Origin: Bacillota bacterium | GTDB taxonomy: Bacteria; Bacillota; Bacilli; Paenibacillales; NBRC-103111 | Assembly: GCA_023388055.1 (NCBI GenBank) | Contig: JAEWGW010000027.1 | Span: forward strand, 1-64,000 | Direction: 5' to 3' | Length of the DNA: 64,000 nt | Shown here: positions 19,414 to 27,306 of the stretch, in pieces | Layout of the letters: each line of letters begins with the position of its first letter | Position numbering within the stretch: position 1 is the first letter of the stretch | The notes under the pieces: generated by a model | The model's input: the letters and a program-made list of their open reading frames with translations, nothing else | Database searches by the model: none | Told to the model about the DNA's origin: nothing | Position numbers and translations under genes: made by a program

Positions 19414-20196
19414 ATGACGGAAGGTGCCGGCGGCCAACCCGCTGTGGATTTGAATTGCGATTTGGGAGAGAGCTTCGGCCCTTACCGGATGGGGAACGAT
19501 GCCGCTGTTTTGCCTTATGTGACCTCCGCCAATATCGCCTGCGGCTTCCATGCGGGTGACCCTGCGGTGATGGCCCGCACCGTACGGCTGTGCCTGGAGC
19601 AAGGGGTCAGAATCGGCGCCCATCCCGGCCTTCCGGACCTTCAGGGCTTCGGCAGGCGCGAGCTGCGTTTGTCTCCGGAGGAGGTTTACGGAGCGGTGCT
19701 GTACCAGTTGGGAGCCTTGGAGGCCTTTTTGCGCCCCCACGGGGAACGCCTGCATCATGTGAAGCCCCATGGTGCCCTCTACAACATGGCGGCGTCTGAC
19801 GTTGTGCTGGCCCGGTCTGTAGCGGAGGCAGTACGGGACTTTTGCCCATCGCTTCTCTTGTATGGCCTTGCAGGAAGTCGCCTGATCCGGGCCGGACAGG
19901 AGGCAGGCCTGCCTACGGTTTCCGAGGTTTTCGCCGACCGGGGGTACCGGCCGGACGGCAGTCTCCTGCCACGGCAGGAGACGGGGGCCGTTATTCATGA
20001 CAGCAGCGAGGCCATTGCCCGGGTGCTGGAGATGGTGCGGACCGGTGGGGTTGCCGCCTCGGACGGCAGCCGGCTGGCCTTGGCCGCCGAGACTGTATGC
20101 ATCCACGGCGATCATCCCGGGGCAGCCGACTTTGCCCGGCGAATCCGTCTGGAGCTGGAGGAAAAGGGTGTCCGCGTCCTTCCGCCAATGGGCTGA
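19414..20196 (+). CDS. pxpA: 5-oxoprolinase subunit PxpA (LamB/YcsF)
   Basis: 260 aa LamB/YcsF family protein with VDLNCDLGESFGPYRMG at the start, then ANIACGFHAGDP, and HVKPHGALYN in the middle. It is the subunit thought to handle the oxoproline ring with PxpB/C. The ATG at 19414 has AGGAGG about 9 nt upstream, 34 nt after pxpC. Last gene of the pxp run. Confidence 0.94.
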   Translation: MTEGAGGQPAVDLNCDLGESFGPYRMGNDAAVLPYVTSANIACGFHAGDPAVMARTVRLCLEQGVRIGAHPGLPDLQGFGRRELRLSPEEVYGAVLYQLGALEAFLRPHGERLHHVKPHGALYNMAASDVVLARSVAEAVRDFCPSLLLYGLAGSRLIRAGQEAGLPTVSEVFADRGYRPDGSLLPRQETGAVIHDSSEAIARVLEMVRTGGVAASDGSRLALAAETVCIHGDHPGAADFARRIRLELEEKGVRVLPPMG

Positions 20197-20325
20197 TCCG
20201 TGCAGGAGCTTGCGGGAGAGAATCAGGAGAGATTCGATATATTCATTTCTTCCCTTGAGAACAAGGCTTCCCATGGGGTTTAATAAAGGAGCCGGCGAAT
20301 CCTTTACGAAAGGAGTGTGATCGAT

Positions 20326-20358
20326 ATGATTACTTTCCACGAGGTGATTTCCGCCTAA
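20326..20358 (+). CDS. 10-codon ORF (MITFHEVISA) with strong RBS
   Basis: A tiny ORF preceded by AAAGGAG at 10 nt and ended by TAA. A 10-bp hairpin (TGATTTCCGC 20345-20354 with GCGGGAATCA 20362-20371) overlaps its last codons, and a GC-rich terminator follows at once. It could be a leader peptide or a short secreted or regulatory peptide; nothing downstream is obviously attenuated, since the terminator ends the unit. No homology can be claimed. Confidence 0.4.
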   Translation: MITFHEVISA

Positions 20359-20382
20359 TTAGCGGGAATCAGCTGTAGAAAG

Positions 20383-20409
20383 GGGAGGGACCGCAAGGTC
20401 CCTCTTTTA
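20383..20409 (+). terminator. GCAA-tetraloop terminator
   Basis: GAGGGACC, loop GCAA, GGTCCCTC, then TTTT. It closes the transcript carrying the 10-codon ORF and possibly the pxp genes. Confidence 0.88.
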
Positions 20410-20549
20410 GTTGAAGCCGTCCTTGCTGCGGTACCGCCGCACCGATGACCAGATTAGGCTGTGTCTTCAGATAAGTGCCTTTACTGGAACAAAAATTCGT
20501 TGACATCTGTTCTCCTCAGAGCTCCAGGTACGCCCCGGAAATTTTTTGC

Positions 20550-20579
20550 TTGATGTACATAAGGCATGTGTTATATAAT
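20550..20579 (+). promoter_or_regulatory. Sigma-A promoter of a short transcript
   Basis: TTGATG, an 18-nt spacer and TATAAT. Transcription would start near 20586 and reach the terminator at 20755-20780, giving an RNA of about 195 nt. Confidence 0.75.
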
Positions 20580-20634
20580 GGAAACGTTATCGGCGGCATA
20601 GCCGGTAAACACGATGCGAAGGGAGATGGCGACA

Positions 20635-20691
20635 ATGAAAAAGCTGTTTACTGTTGGGTTTGAAATGAATAATGAGGTGCTTGCCAACTGA
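20635..20691 (+). CDS. 18-codon ORF (MKKLFTVGFEMNNEVLAN)
   Basis: A short ORF inside the 195-nt transcript, preceded by GGGAG at suitable spacing. The N-terminus MKKLFTVGF is basic then hydrophobic, but the peptide is too short for a membrane span. It could be a small peptide, or the RNA may be what matters. I do not recognise it. Confidence 0.4.
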   Translation: MKKLFTVGFEMNNEVLAN

Positions 20692-20754
20692 ATAAACGCA
20701 GGACTATAACCATCCCCCGGACCAACAATACGTATGCGTACGCGCATGTTGTGG

Positions 20755-20780
20755 CACGATGTGGTTATCGTGTTTTTTTT
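20755..20780 (+). terminator. Terminator of the short transcript
   Basis: CACGAT, a 6-nt loop, ATCGTG, then eight T. A second small hairpin (TGCG, TACG, CGCA) lies just upstream at 20733-20744. Confidence 0.85.
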
Positions 20781-20834
20781 ATTCCCCATCTAGGAAAAAT
20801 ATTGAAAAAATACCAAATTAAGGAGGTGTGTCAA

Positions 20835-20966
20835 ATGATGAAGCAAGTTGCAGGAGTGCTGTTTAACCAGCTTACCGGAACCCATGTCCGCTCTATCATC
20901 GTAATGACAAATAACCAGGAGGTACTGTATGAGTTACAAAAACGGAAAGGACGTTCTTCCCCCTAG
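20835..20966 (+). CDS. Small ORF overlapping the Mor-like regulator
   Basis: 43 codons beginning MMKQVAGVLFNQLTGTHVRS, with AAGGAGG at 8 nt. It overlaps the next gene by 38 nt in another frame, and the next gene's own AGGAGG lies inside it, so it may serve for translational coupling. I do not recognise the product; it could also be a chance ORF. Confidence 0.45.
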   Translation: MMKQVAGVLFNQLTGTHVRSIIVMTNNQEVLYELQKRKGRSSP

Positions 20967-21219
20967 CTTGCTTAAGCAGCTTCAGGATTATATCCAGGGG
21001 GAGATCATTTATATTCCCAAAAAAGAACAGAAGCGTGCCGGTTGGGGCGAAAACAACGGCACCCGGCTGATCATTGAAAAGCGCAACCGTGAAATATATG
21101 GCCGCTACAAAAGCGGGTCCACCATCTTCGAGTTGATCCAGATTTATCATCTGTCTGAGGACAGCATCCGTAAGATTATCGTCAAAACCAGGGAACGGGT
21201 TACGAATGCAGCGCCCTAG
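20929..21219 (+). CDS. CD3324 family (Mor-like) DNA-binding protein
   Basis: 96 aa. The opening KDVLPPSLLKQLQDYIQGE and IYIPKKEQKRAGWGE match the CD3324 family, and the C-terminal part (about 65-90, IFELIQIYHLSEDSIRKII) is a helix-turn-helix of the Mor/sigma-4 kind. It is probably a small transcription regulator; its target is unknown. The ATG has AGGAGG at 6 nt. Confidence 0.8.
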   Translation: MSYKNGKDVLPPSLLKQLQDYIQGEIIYIPKKEQKRAGWGENNGTRLIIEKRNREIYGRYKSGSTIFELIQIYHLSEDSIRKIIVKTRERVTNAAP

Positions 21220-21267
21220 AGAAGCCATCTCCCGTCGCGGCTCCGTAGAAATCCCCGCCATCCCCAA

Positions 21268-21310
21268 ACACCCTCATCCTGCCGGTCCGGCAAGGTGAGG
21301 GTGTTTTTTT
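21268..21310 (+). terminator. Terminator after the Mor-like gene
   Basis: ACACCCTCATC and TGCCGG pair with CCGGCA and GGTGAGGGTGT, followed by seven T. Confidence 0.92.
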
Positions 21311-21369
21311 CGCCTATTCGCTAGCTGTGAAAGGGTGACGTATGCGGGAATGTTACTCTCAACCTCTTC

Positions 21370-21560
21370 CATAATGTAAAAGTGCAGGTATTTGTTAAGC
21401 AAACCTTCGTTTTTACAGCCTATCCTGCAAAAGTGCAGTTATTTTCGTCAGATGCGGGAAAGATGGAGCCTTCGGCGAAAAATAGATGCACTTTTGCATT
21501 TGGAATGCAGGGAGAGCAGATTTTTAGCTGAATAGATGTACTTTTGCAGGATAAGGGTGG
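21370..21560. repeat. Four-tag nested inverted repeat, family 5
   Basis: Tags containing AAAAGTGCAG lie forward at about 21375 and 21428, and in reverse (GCACTTTTGCA, GTACTTTTGCAG) at about 21488 and 21537. This is the same two-forward, two-reverse layout as families 1, 2 and 3, with a different tag sequence. The 500 bp from 21220 to 21724 hold no gene apart from this element and the terminator. Confidence 0.8.
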
Positions 21561-21724
21561 ATGAAATGAGCAATGTTGTCCGTAAAATAGTAGACACGCT
21601 CCCGGCCGCCGTTAGGAGGACATGCGGCAGAGAATCCGCCTGTCCTGTTCTTTCCCTTTTTTTCTATCGCGGTTTGCCGTACAATGGATACGGCTTCTTA
21701 TATTGGTGAGAGGGGTTTATTCGT

Positions 21725-22582
21725 TTGCCGCAGCACCGTTATTTTGCTCTTCCGGCGCTTGTCCGCTATTTGTCCGTTGTTATGCTGTTAACAATGCTAT
21801 GCCTTGCTGTCGCCGATAACAACCATTCCCGCCCCTATTACAAGGATAAAGTGGCGGTGCTGGTTTATCATCATGTGGCGGATGAGAATTTGGGCTCGGT
21901 GACCATCACACCCGGGCTTCTGGACCGCCAGCTGAAGGATTTGAAGCGGCGGGGCTACCACTTTATTACCATGGAGAATTTCCGCCGCTTCACCCAAGGC
22001 GGTGAGGTGCCGCGCAATGCGGTGCTGGTTACCTTTGACGACGGATACAAAAGCTTTTATTCCCATGCGATTCCGGTTCTGTCCCGGAATCAGGTGCAGG
22101 CCGTCAATTTTATTGTGACGGAGTTTATCGCACATCCCGAGAGAAGTACGATCCCTTCCCTAAGCCCCGCCGAAATGACGGAGCTGGCCGACAACGGCAG
22201 CGCCGAGCTGCAGTGCCATTCCAACGCCCTGCACAAGCAGGTGAATCCGAAGGAATCCTATCTGTCCGGGAAGCTCGAGCACGGAGGCAAACCGGAAACG
22301 GATGAGGAGTACACCAGCCGCATCCGGCAGGATACCCTGTCCTGTTCAACGGAGCTGAAGCGTTTCCGGTCCAAGGCCGATGCATATGCCTATCCGTATG
22401 GTATGTCCAATGCGAAGGTTCCCGGGCTTCTCCAGGAAGGCGGCTTTCGTTATGCCTTTACCGTCCAGCCGGGCATCGTGACCCGCAAAACCAACTGGAT
22501 GGAGATTCCGCGGATCAACGCAGGCTCTCCGTTTATGACTCCGAAGCGGGTTCACAAAAATATCATGAGAAAGCTGCATTAA
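21725..22582 (+). CDS. Polysaccharide deacetylase family protein
   Basis: 285 aa: an N-terminal membrane anchor or signal (about 8-32), then a NodB-type domain with VLVYHHVA, the metal and catalytic motif TFDDGYKSFY, LQCHSN and YAYPYGMSN. This pattern resembles PgaB/IcaB-type deacetylases acting on N-acetylglucosamine polymers outside the cell. TTG start at 21725 with GAGAGGGG upstream; no closer ATG fits. It converges on the LysR gene. Confidence 0.88.
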   Translation: MPQHRYFALPALVRYLSVVMLLTMLCLAVADNNHSRPYYKDKVAVLVYHHVADENLGSVTITPGLLDRQLKDLKRRGYHFITMENFRRFTQGGEVPRNAVLVTFDDGYKSFYSHAIPVLSRNQVQAVNFIVTEFIAHPERSTIPSLSPAEMTELADNGSAELQCHSNALHKQVNPKESYLSGKLEHGGKPETDEEYTSRIRQDTLSCSTELKRFRSKADAYAYPYGMSNAKVPGLLQEGGFRYAFTVQPGIVTRKTNWMEIPRINAGSPFMTPKRVHKNIMRKLH

Positions 22583-22632
22583 ATGGTACTAGATGGCCCG
22601 CCCCCCGGTTTATGGAGGCTGGCTTTTCTTTT

Positions 22633-23553
22633 TTATTTTGCCGGTTTGCGGCTTCCTTCCTCCCGGTAAAATTCCTGAGCCCGCGCCACAAAGTCGTGTA
22701 CGGCGGTTTGCACGCTCCCCTCGGTATTCAAGATCAGGGAGGTAGTGCGGATGGCGGCCAACAGCTCGGGCAGCTGGACGGCCTTCATCTCCGAGCTCCC
22801 TCCGCCAAGTGTCCGTTCCAGGTAGGAGGCGGGCAGCAGCGTGGCACAGCCCAATACCGAACCTAAACGGAGAATGGCTTCGAAGGAGTCAATCTCCATC
22901 TTTACATTGGGATAAGCATCATGCTGCTCGAACAGCTCATCCATCAGGACGCGGTACCAGGTTCCTTTGGAAAAAAGGATCATCGGCAGCTGGTGCAGGT
23001 CCTTCATGGTCAGATCCGTCCGGCTCAGGTACGGATGCCCTGCAGGCAGCACCAGAGACAGGTGGTCATCGAATAAGGGATAACTCTTCAGTCTCGGGTG
23101 GTCGATGATCGAGGCAACCAGTCCGAAATCGGCTTTGTTTTCCCGTACCAGGTCGACGATTTCATGGGTTTTGCCGGTTATGGCCTGGATGTCGGTTTCC
23201 GGGTGGTCCTTATTGAATAAGGAAATAATCTCAGGGAGACTGGATTGCAGGGTGGTGAGACTGGCCCCGATGGTAATGCTGGACGGCATCTCGGGGGAGA
23301 TGAAGGGGCGCAGCCGGGTTTCGAACTCGGCGGTCATTTCGCGCATCCGCAGCGCATATTCATAGCAAATACGGCCTGCCCGGGTCAGCTCCAGGCGTTT
23401 GCCCCTGCGCTCGAAGAGGGCGACACCCATCTCCTCCTCCAGGTGCATGATTTTCCGGGATAAGGCGGGCTGGGACAGATTCAGCACCCGGGAGGCTTTA
23501 TTCAGACTTTCCTGCTCCACAACAACAGCGAATATATCCAGGTTATTCTGCAC
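22633..23553 (-). CDS. LysR-family regulator divergent from sdhCAB
   Basis: 306 aa LysR protein: N-terminal winged helix (LNKASRVLNLSQPALSRKI) and a C-terminal type 2 periplasmic-binding fold for an effector. The GTG at 23553 is chosen because GAGGA lies 8 nt upstream; the frame is open 13 codons further. It is divergent from sdhC with about 210 bp between, so it may control the succinate dehydrogenase operon; this is inference from position only. Confidence 0.88.
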   Translation of the reverse strand: MQNNLDIFAVVVEQESLNKASRVLNLSQPALSRKIMHLEEEMGVALFERRGKRLELTRAGRICYEYALRMREMTAEFETRLRPFISPEMPSSITIGASLTTLQSSLPEIISLFNKDHPETDIQAITGKTHEIVDLVRENKADFGLVASIIDHPRLKSYPLFDDHLSLVLPAGHPYLSRTDLTMKDLHQLPMILFSKGTWYRVLMDELFEQHDAYPNVKMEIDSFEAILRLGSVLGCATLLPASYLERTLGGGSSEMKAVQLPELLAAIRTTSLILNTEGSVQTAVHDFVARAQEFYREEGSRKPAK

Positions 23554-23766
23554 GGGGGTTATCCTCTTTTCTCTCATATAGCGAACATACATAACCCATT
23601 ATAATAAAAATGCACTTCCCTATTAAGCCATAAAGCGTTAACATAAGGATAGACACATAATGTTCACATTTAGAAATGCAGCGTTTACATGAGAAATAAT
23701 AGGGAAAATGGTAATATGAGTTTTGTGAACGGTTTGTGACAACGCTGCTGAGAGGGGTTTTTGCGT

Positions 23767-24423
23767 ATGAAGGGCAATTCCTATTTCTACCGTAAGCTGC
23801 ATTCCCTGCTGGGCGTTATTCCAGTGGGCGCATTTCTTGTGGAGCATCTTTATACCAACTACGCAGCGTATCACGAGGGGCATGAGGGCTTTCTGGCCAA
23901 GGTGGAGTGGCTGAACAGCCTTCCGCTGGTGTTCTTTATGGAGCTCTTCGGCATCTGGCTGCCCATCCTGTACCATGGTGTGTATGGCTTGTACGTGGCC
24001 TATACCGCCCGCAACAACCCCAAGCAGTACGGCTACTTCCGCAACTGGATGTTTACTCTGCAGCGGGTGACGGGAGTGATTACGCTTCTGTTTATTGTCT
24101 GGCATGTGTTCGAAACCCGGGTTCAGGTGGCGTTGGGCAATGTCGCCCATGACCAATTAGGTGTGCGGATGCATGAGATCATCAGTCAGCCCTGGGCATT
24201 CGTGATTTATGTGATTGCGGTGGTATCGGTTTCGTTCCACTTCGCCAACGGCATGTGGTCCTTCCTGGTCAGCTGGGGCATTACCATCGGCCCGCGCTCC
24301 CAGCGGATTTCCGGCTATGTGTGGATGGGTGTATTCGTGTTGATGTCCGTGATGTTTATTCTGGCGTTGACGGCCTTCGCCGGTATGGACTTTAGCCAGC
24401 GGCCCGTCACGGCGTTGATGTAG
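23767..24423 (+). CDS. sdhC: Succinate dehydrogenase cytochrome b558 subunit
   Basis: 218 aa with five membrane helices and conserved His residues (KLHSLLG, EHLYTN, YHGVYGLYV, IWHVFETR, FHFANGMW) that bind two haems in the Bacillus-type complex II. It anchors SdhA and SdhB and passes electrons to menaquinone. The ATG at 23767 has GAGAGGGG 9 nt upstream; a TTG at 23761 is too close. First gene of sdhCAB. Confidence 0.95.
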   Translation: MKGNSYFYRKLHSLLGVIPVGAFLVEHLYTNYAAYHEGHEGFLAKVEWLNSLPLVFFMELFGIWLPILYHGVYGLYVAYTARNNPKQYGYFRNWMFTLQRVTGVITLLFIVWHVFETRVQVALGNVAHDQLGVRMHEIISQPWAFVIYVIAVVSVSFHFANGMWSFLVSWGITIGPRSQRISGYVWMGVFVLMSVMFILALTAFAGMDFSQRPVTALM

Positions 24424-24428
24424 CTTTA

Positions 24429-24511
24429 CTTATGCTTACGATGATGGCTTTCCTAACGGAAAGCCCCAGCTTATGCTTACGACGACGGCTTTCCTAACGG
24501 AAAGCCCTTAG
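24429..24511. repeat. Two 41-bp tag-hairpin units between sdhC and sdhA
   Basis: Two direct copies of CTTATGCTTACGA, a few variable bases, then the perfect hairpin GGCTTTCC-TAAC-GGAAAGCC. The second copy runs straight into TTAGGAGG, the ribosome site of sdhA. The same tag with different stems occurs at 29226-29270 and 31440-31500. Within an operon mRNA the hairpins may stabilise or separate the sdhC and sdhA segments. Confidence 0.9.
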
Positions 24512-24523
24512 GAGGGGACGGAT

Positions 24524-26287
24524 ATGGCGACTTCGAACATTATAGTGGTCGGCGGCGGTTTGGCCGGTCTGATGGCAACGATTAAAGCCGCGGAAGCCGG
24601 CGTTCATGTAGATCTGTTTTCCCTGGTTCCCGTTAAGCGCTCCCATTCAGTATGTGCCCAGGGGGGAATCAACGGGGCGGTCAATACCAAGGGGGAAGGG
24701 GATTCCCCCTGGGAGCATTTTGACGATACGGTGTACGGCGGGGACTTCCTGGCCAACCAGCCTCCGGTCAAAGCTATGTGCGAGGCGGCACCGGGCATTA
24801 TCCATCTGATGGACCGGATGGGAGTTATGTTTAACCGGACTCCGGAGGGTTTTCTTGATTTCCGGCGTTTCGGCGGCACCAAGTACCACCGCACTGCCTT
24901 TGCGGGAGCGACCACCGGCCAGCAGCTGCTGTATGCCTTGGATGAGCAGGCCCGGCGCCAGGAGGAAGCAGGGCTTGTCACCAAATATGAACATTGGGAG
25001 TTCCTCTCCGCCATTCTTGACGATGAAGGGGTATGCCGCGGCATTACCGCCCAGAATCTGCGGAGCATGGAGATTGAGGTGTTTAAGGCGGATGCCGTCA
25101 TTCTGGCTACGGGCGGACCAGGTATCGTGTTCGGCAAAACCACCAATTCGGTGATCAACACCGGAACGGCTGCTTCAGCTGTTTACCAGCAAGGGGTTCA
25201 TTTCGCCAACGGCGAGTTTATCCAGATTCACCCCACGGCTATTCCCGGGGATGACAAGCTGCGGCTGATGAGCGAATCCGCCCGGGGCGAAGGCGGCCGG
25301 ATCTGGACCTACAAGGACGGCAAACCCTGGTACTTCCTGGAGGAAAAATATCCTGCCTACGGCAATCTGGTGCCACGGGATATTGCCACCCGTGAAATTT
25401 TCCACGTTTGTGTAGATTTGAAGCTGGGGATCAATGGGGAGAACATGGTTTATCTGGACCTGTCCCACAAGAACCCCCGGGAGCTGGACATCAAGCTGGG
25501 CGGCATTATCGAAATCTATGAAAAATTCATGGGTGAGGATCCGCGGAAAATTCCCATGAAGATTTTCCCGGCTGTCCACTATTCCATGGGCGGACTATGG
25601 TGCGATTATAACCAAATGACCAATATCCCCGGGCTGTTCGCCGCAGGTGAATGTGAATACCAATACCACGGCGCCAACCGGCTGGGAGCCAACTCTCTGC
25701 TGTCCTCGATTTTTGGCGGGATGGTAGCGGGGCCGAAGGCAATTGAGTACGTTCGCGGACTTGACAAGCATGCGGAGGATATTCCCTCTACCGTGTTCGA
25801 GCGGGAGGCCCAGAAGCGGGTCAATCAATATGAGGGCCTGCTCAAAAAGGACGGCAATGAAAACCCCTATGTCCTCCACAAGGAGCTGGGGGACTGGATG
25901 ACGAACAATATGACCGTGGTTCGGGTGAACAAACGCCTGGAGGAGACCATCGTCAAGATCAAGGAATTGAAGGAGCGTTATGCCCGGGTTAATGTGAATG
26001 ACACCTCCCGCTGGAGCAACCAGGGTGTGGCCTTCACCCGGCAGCTGTGGAATATGCTGGAGCTGGCGGATGCCATGACGCTGGGAGCGCTGCTCCGGGA
26101 TGAAAGCCGCGGCGCCCATTACAAGCCTGATTTTCCGGACCGCAACGACGAACAATTCCTGAAAACCACCATCGCCAGCCATCATCCCGACGGGCCCAAG
26201 ATTACGTATGAGGAAGTGGACACGTCGCTGATTACCCCGCGGAAGCGGGATTACACCACCGACAAGAAAAAGAAGGGGGCGCAATGA
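24524..26287 (+). CDS. sdhA: Succinate dehydrogenase flavoprotein subunit
   Basis: 587 aa. FAD-binding VVGGGLAGLMATIKAAEAG at the N-terminus; SHSVCAQGGIN contains the His that carries FAD covalently in this family; active-site HPTAIPGDDKLRLMSESARG follows. It oxidises succinate to fumarate at the inner membrane face. AGGAGG lies 9 nt before the ATG and directly after a tag hairpin. Its stop overlaps the sdhB start (ATGA). Confidence 0.97.
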   Translation: MATSNIIVVGGGLAGLMATIKAAEAGVHVDLFSLVPVKRSHSVCAQGGINGAVNTKGEGDSPWEHFDDTVYGGDFLANQPPVKAMCEAAPGIIHLMDRMGVMFNRTPEGFLDFRRFGGTKYHRTAFAGATTGQQLLYALDEQARRQEEAGLVTKYEHWEFLSAILDDEGVCRGITAQNLRSMEIEVFKADAVILATGGPGIVFGKTTNSVINTGTAASAVYQQGVHFANGEFIQIHPTAIPGDDKLRLMSESARGEGGRIWTYKDGKPWYFLEEKYPAYGNLVPRDIATREIFHVCVDLKLGINGENMVYLDLSHKNPRELDIKLGGIIEIYEKFMGEDPRKIPMKIFPAVHYSMGGLWCDYNQMTNIPGLFAAGECEYQYHGANRLGANSLLSSIFGGMVAGPKAIEYVRGLDKHAEDIPSTVFEREAQKRVNQYEGLLKKDGNENPYVLHKELGDWMTNNMTVVRVNKRLEETIVKIKELKERYARVNVNDTSRWSNQGVAFTRQLWNMLELADAMTLGALLRDESRGAHYKPDFPDRNDEQFLKTTIASHHPDGPKITYEEVDTSLITPRKRDYTTDKKKKGAQ

Positions 26288-27051
26288 CTATGGCTGAAGC
26301 AGCGGCGAAACGCTCCATCAAATTCATCGTCACCCGGCAGGACAGCACGGACAGCAAGCCGTATACGGAGGAATTTCAGATTCCGTACCGTCCCAACATG
26401 AATGTGATAACAGCGCTTATGGAAATCCAGCGGAATCCCGTGAATGCGGACGGAGGTTCAACCTCTGCCGTTTGTTGGGAATCCAACTGTCTGGAGGAGG
26501 TTTGCGGCGCCTGCTCCATGGTCATAAACGGTAAACCCCGGCAGGCATGCACCGCCTTGGTGGATCATCTGGAGGAGCCCATCCGGGTTGCGCCCATGTC
26601 CACCTTCCCGGTGGTCCGGGACCTGGTTATTGACCGGGGCCGGATGTTCAAGGCCCTGAAGAAGGTAAAGGCGTGGATTCCCATTGACGGCACCTATGAT
26701 CTCGGGCCTGGACCGCGGATGGCGGAAACCAAGCGACAGTGGGCCTATGAGCTGTCCAAATGTATGACCTGCGGCGTTTGTCTGGAGGCTTGTCCCAATG
26801 TTAACGACAAAACGGACTTTATCGGTCCTGCCGCTATCTCCCAGGTGCGCCTGTTTAATGCCCATCCCACTGGGGAAATGAACAAGGAGGAGCGTTTGGA
26901 CGCCTTGATGACCGATGGCGGCATCGAGGGCTGCGGCAATTCCCAGAACTGCGTACGCTCCTGCCCGAAGGGAATTCCGCTGACCACCTCCATCGGTGCC
27001 ATGAATGCGGATACCACCAAGCGTCTGTTCAAAAAGTGGCTGGGGATGTAG
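26284..27051 (+). CDS. sdhB: Succinate dehydrogenase iron-sulfur subunit
   Basis: 255 aa with the three cluster motifs: CWESNCLEEVCGACSM and a later Cys (2Fe-2S), CMTCGVCLEACPN (4Fe-4S) and CGNSQNCVRSCPKG (3Fe-4S). It transfers electrons from SdhA to the haems of SdhC. It is translationally coupled to sdhA by a 4-nt overlap. It is followed by two copies of a CCCCCAAAAGT hairpin element and a terminator. Confidence 0.97.
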   Translation: MTMAEAAAKRSIKFIVTRQDSTDSKPYTEEFQIPYRPNMNVITALMEIQRNPVNADGGSTSAVCWESNCLEEVCGACSMVINGKPRQACTALVDHLEEPIRVAPMSTFPVVRDLVIDRGRMFKALKKVKAWIPIDGTYDLGPGPRMAETKRQWAYELSKCMTCGVCLEACPNVNDKTDFIGPAAISQVRLFNAHPTGEMNKEERLDALMTDGGIEGCGNSQNCVRSCPKGIPLTTSIGAMNADTTKRLFKKWLGM

Positions 27052-27055
27052 GAGA

Positions 27056-27182
27056 CCCCCAAAAGTGAAGCAAAGGCTTCGTAGCCTAGTCCGGTTACTT
27101 TTGGGGGAGCCCCCGATCAACATGCCCCCAAAAGTGAAGCAGAGGCTTCGTAGCCTAGTCCGATTACTTTTGGGGGAGCCCC
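27056..27182. repeat. Two copies of a CCCCCAAAAGT nested hairpin
   Basis: Each copy of about 59 nt has outer arms CCCCCAAAAGT and ACTTTTGGGGG enclosing an inner hairpin GAAGC-NNNN-GCTTC and CTAGTCCG. The copies differ at only a few positions. The first 16 nt also occur at the 3' end of the ABC exporter gene (about 4089). They may act as mRNA 3'-end stabilisers for sdhCAB. Confidence 0.88.
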
Positions 27183-27204
27183 CAGAGAACCTTTTTTAAA
27201 CCAC

Positions 27205-27241
27205 AAGCAGCCATTCCTTTTGCCGGGGAGGCTGCTTTTTC
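27205..27241 (+). terminator. Terminator of the sdh operon
   Basis: AAGCAGCC and GGCTGCTT arms followed by TTTTTC, between the repeat pair and the marR promoter. Confidence 0.82.
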
Positions 27242-27243
27242 TA

Positions 27244-27292
27244 TTGACCCACAATAGTTGTTTTACATATAATTGTTTAGACAACTATTTTG
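27244..27292 (+). promoter_or_regulatory. marR promoter with overlapping operator
   Basis: TTGACC (27244-27249), an 18-nt spacer and TATAAT (27268-27273). Inverted repeats overlap the promoter: AATAGTTGT against ACAACTATT, and a short TTGT-TTAG-ACAA palindrome just after the -10. This is the usual layout for autorepression by a MarR protein. Confidence 0.72.
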
Positions 27293-27306
27293 GGAGAGGG
27301 ATTAAA

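Noticed and set aside
17880..20340. Two long minus-strand frames opposite the pxp genes
   Set aside because: They read as low-complexity Arg/Pro/Gln/His-rich protein and oppose well-supported pxpB, pxpC and pxpA.
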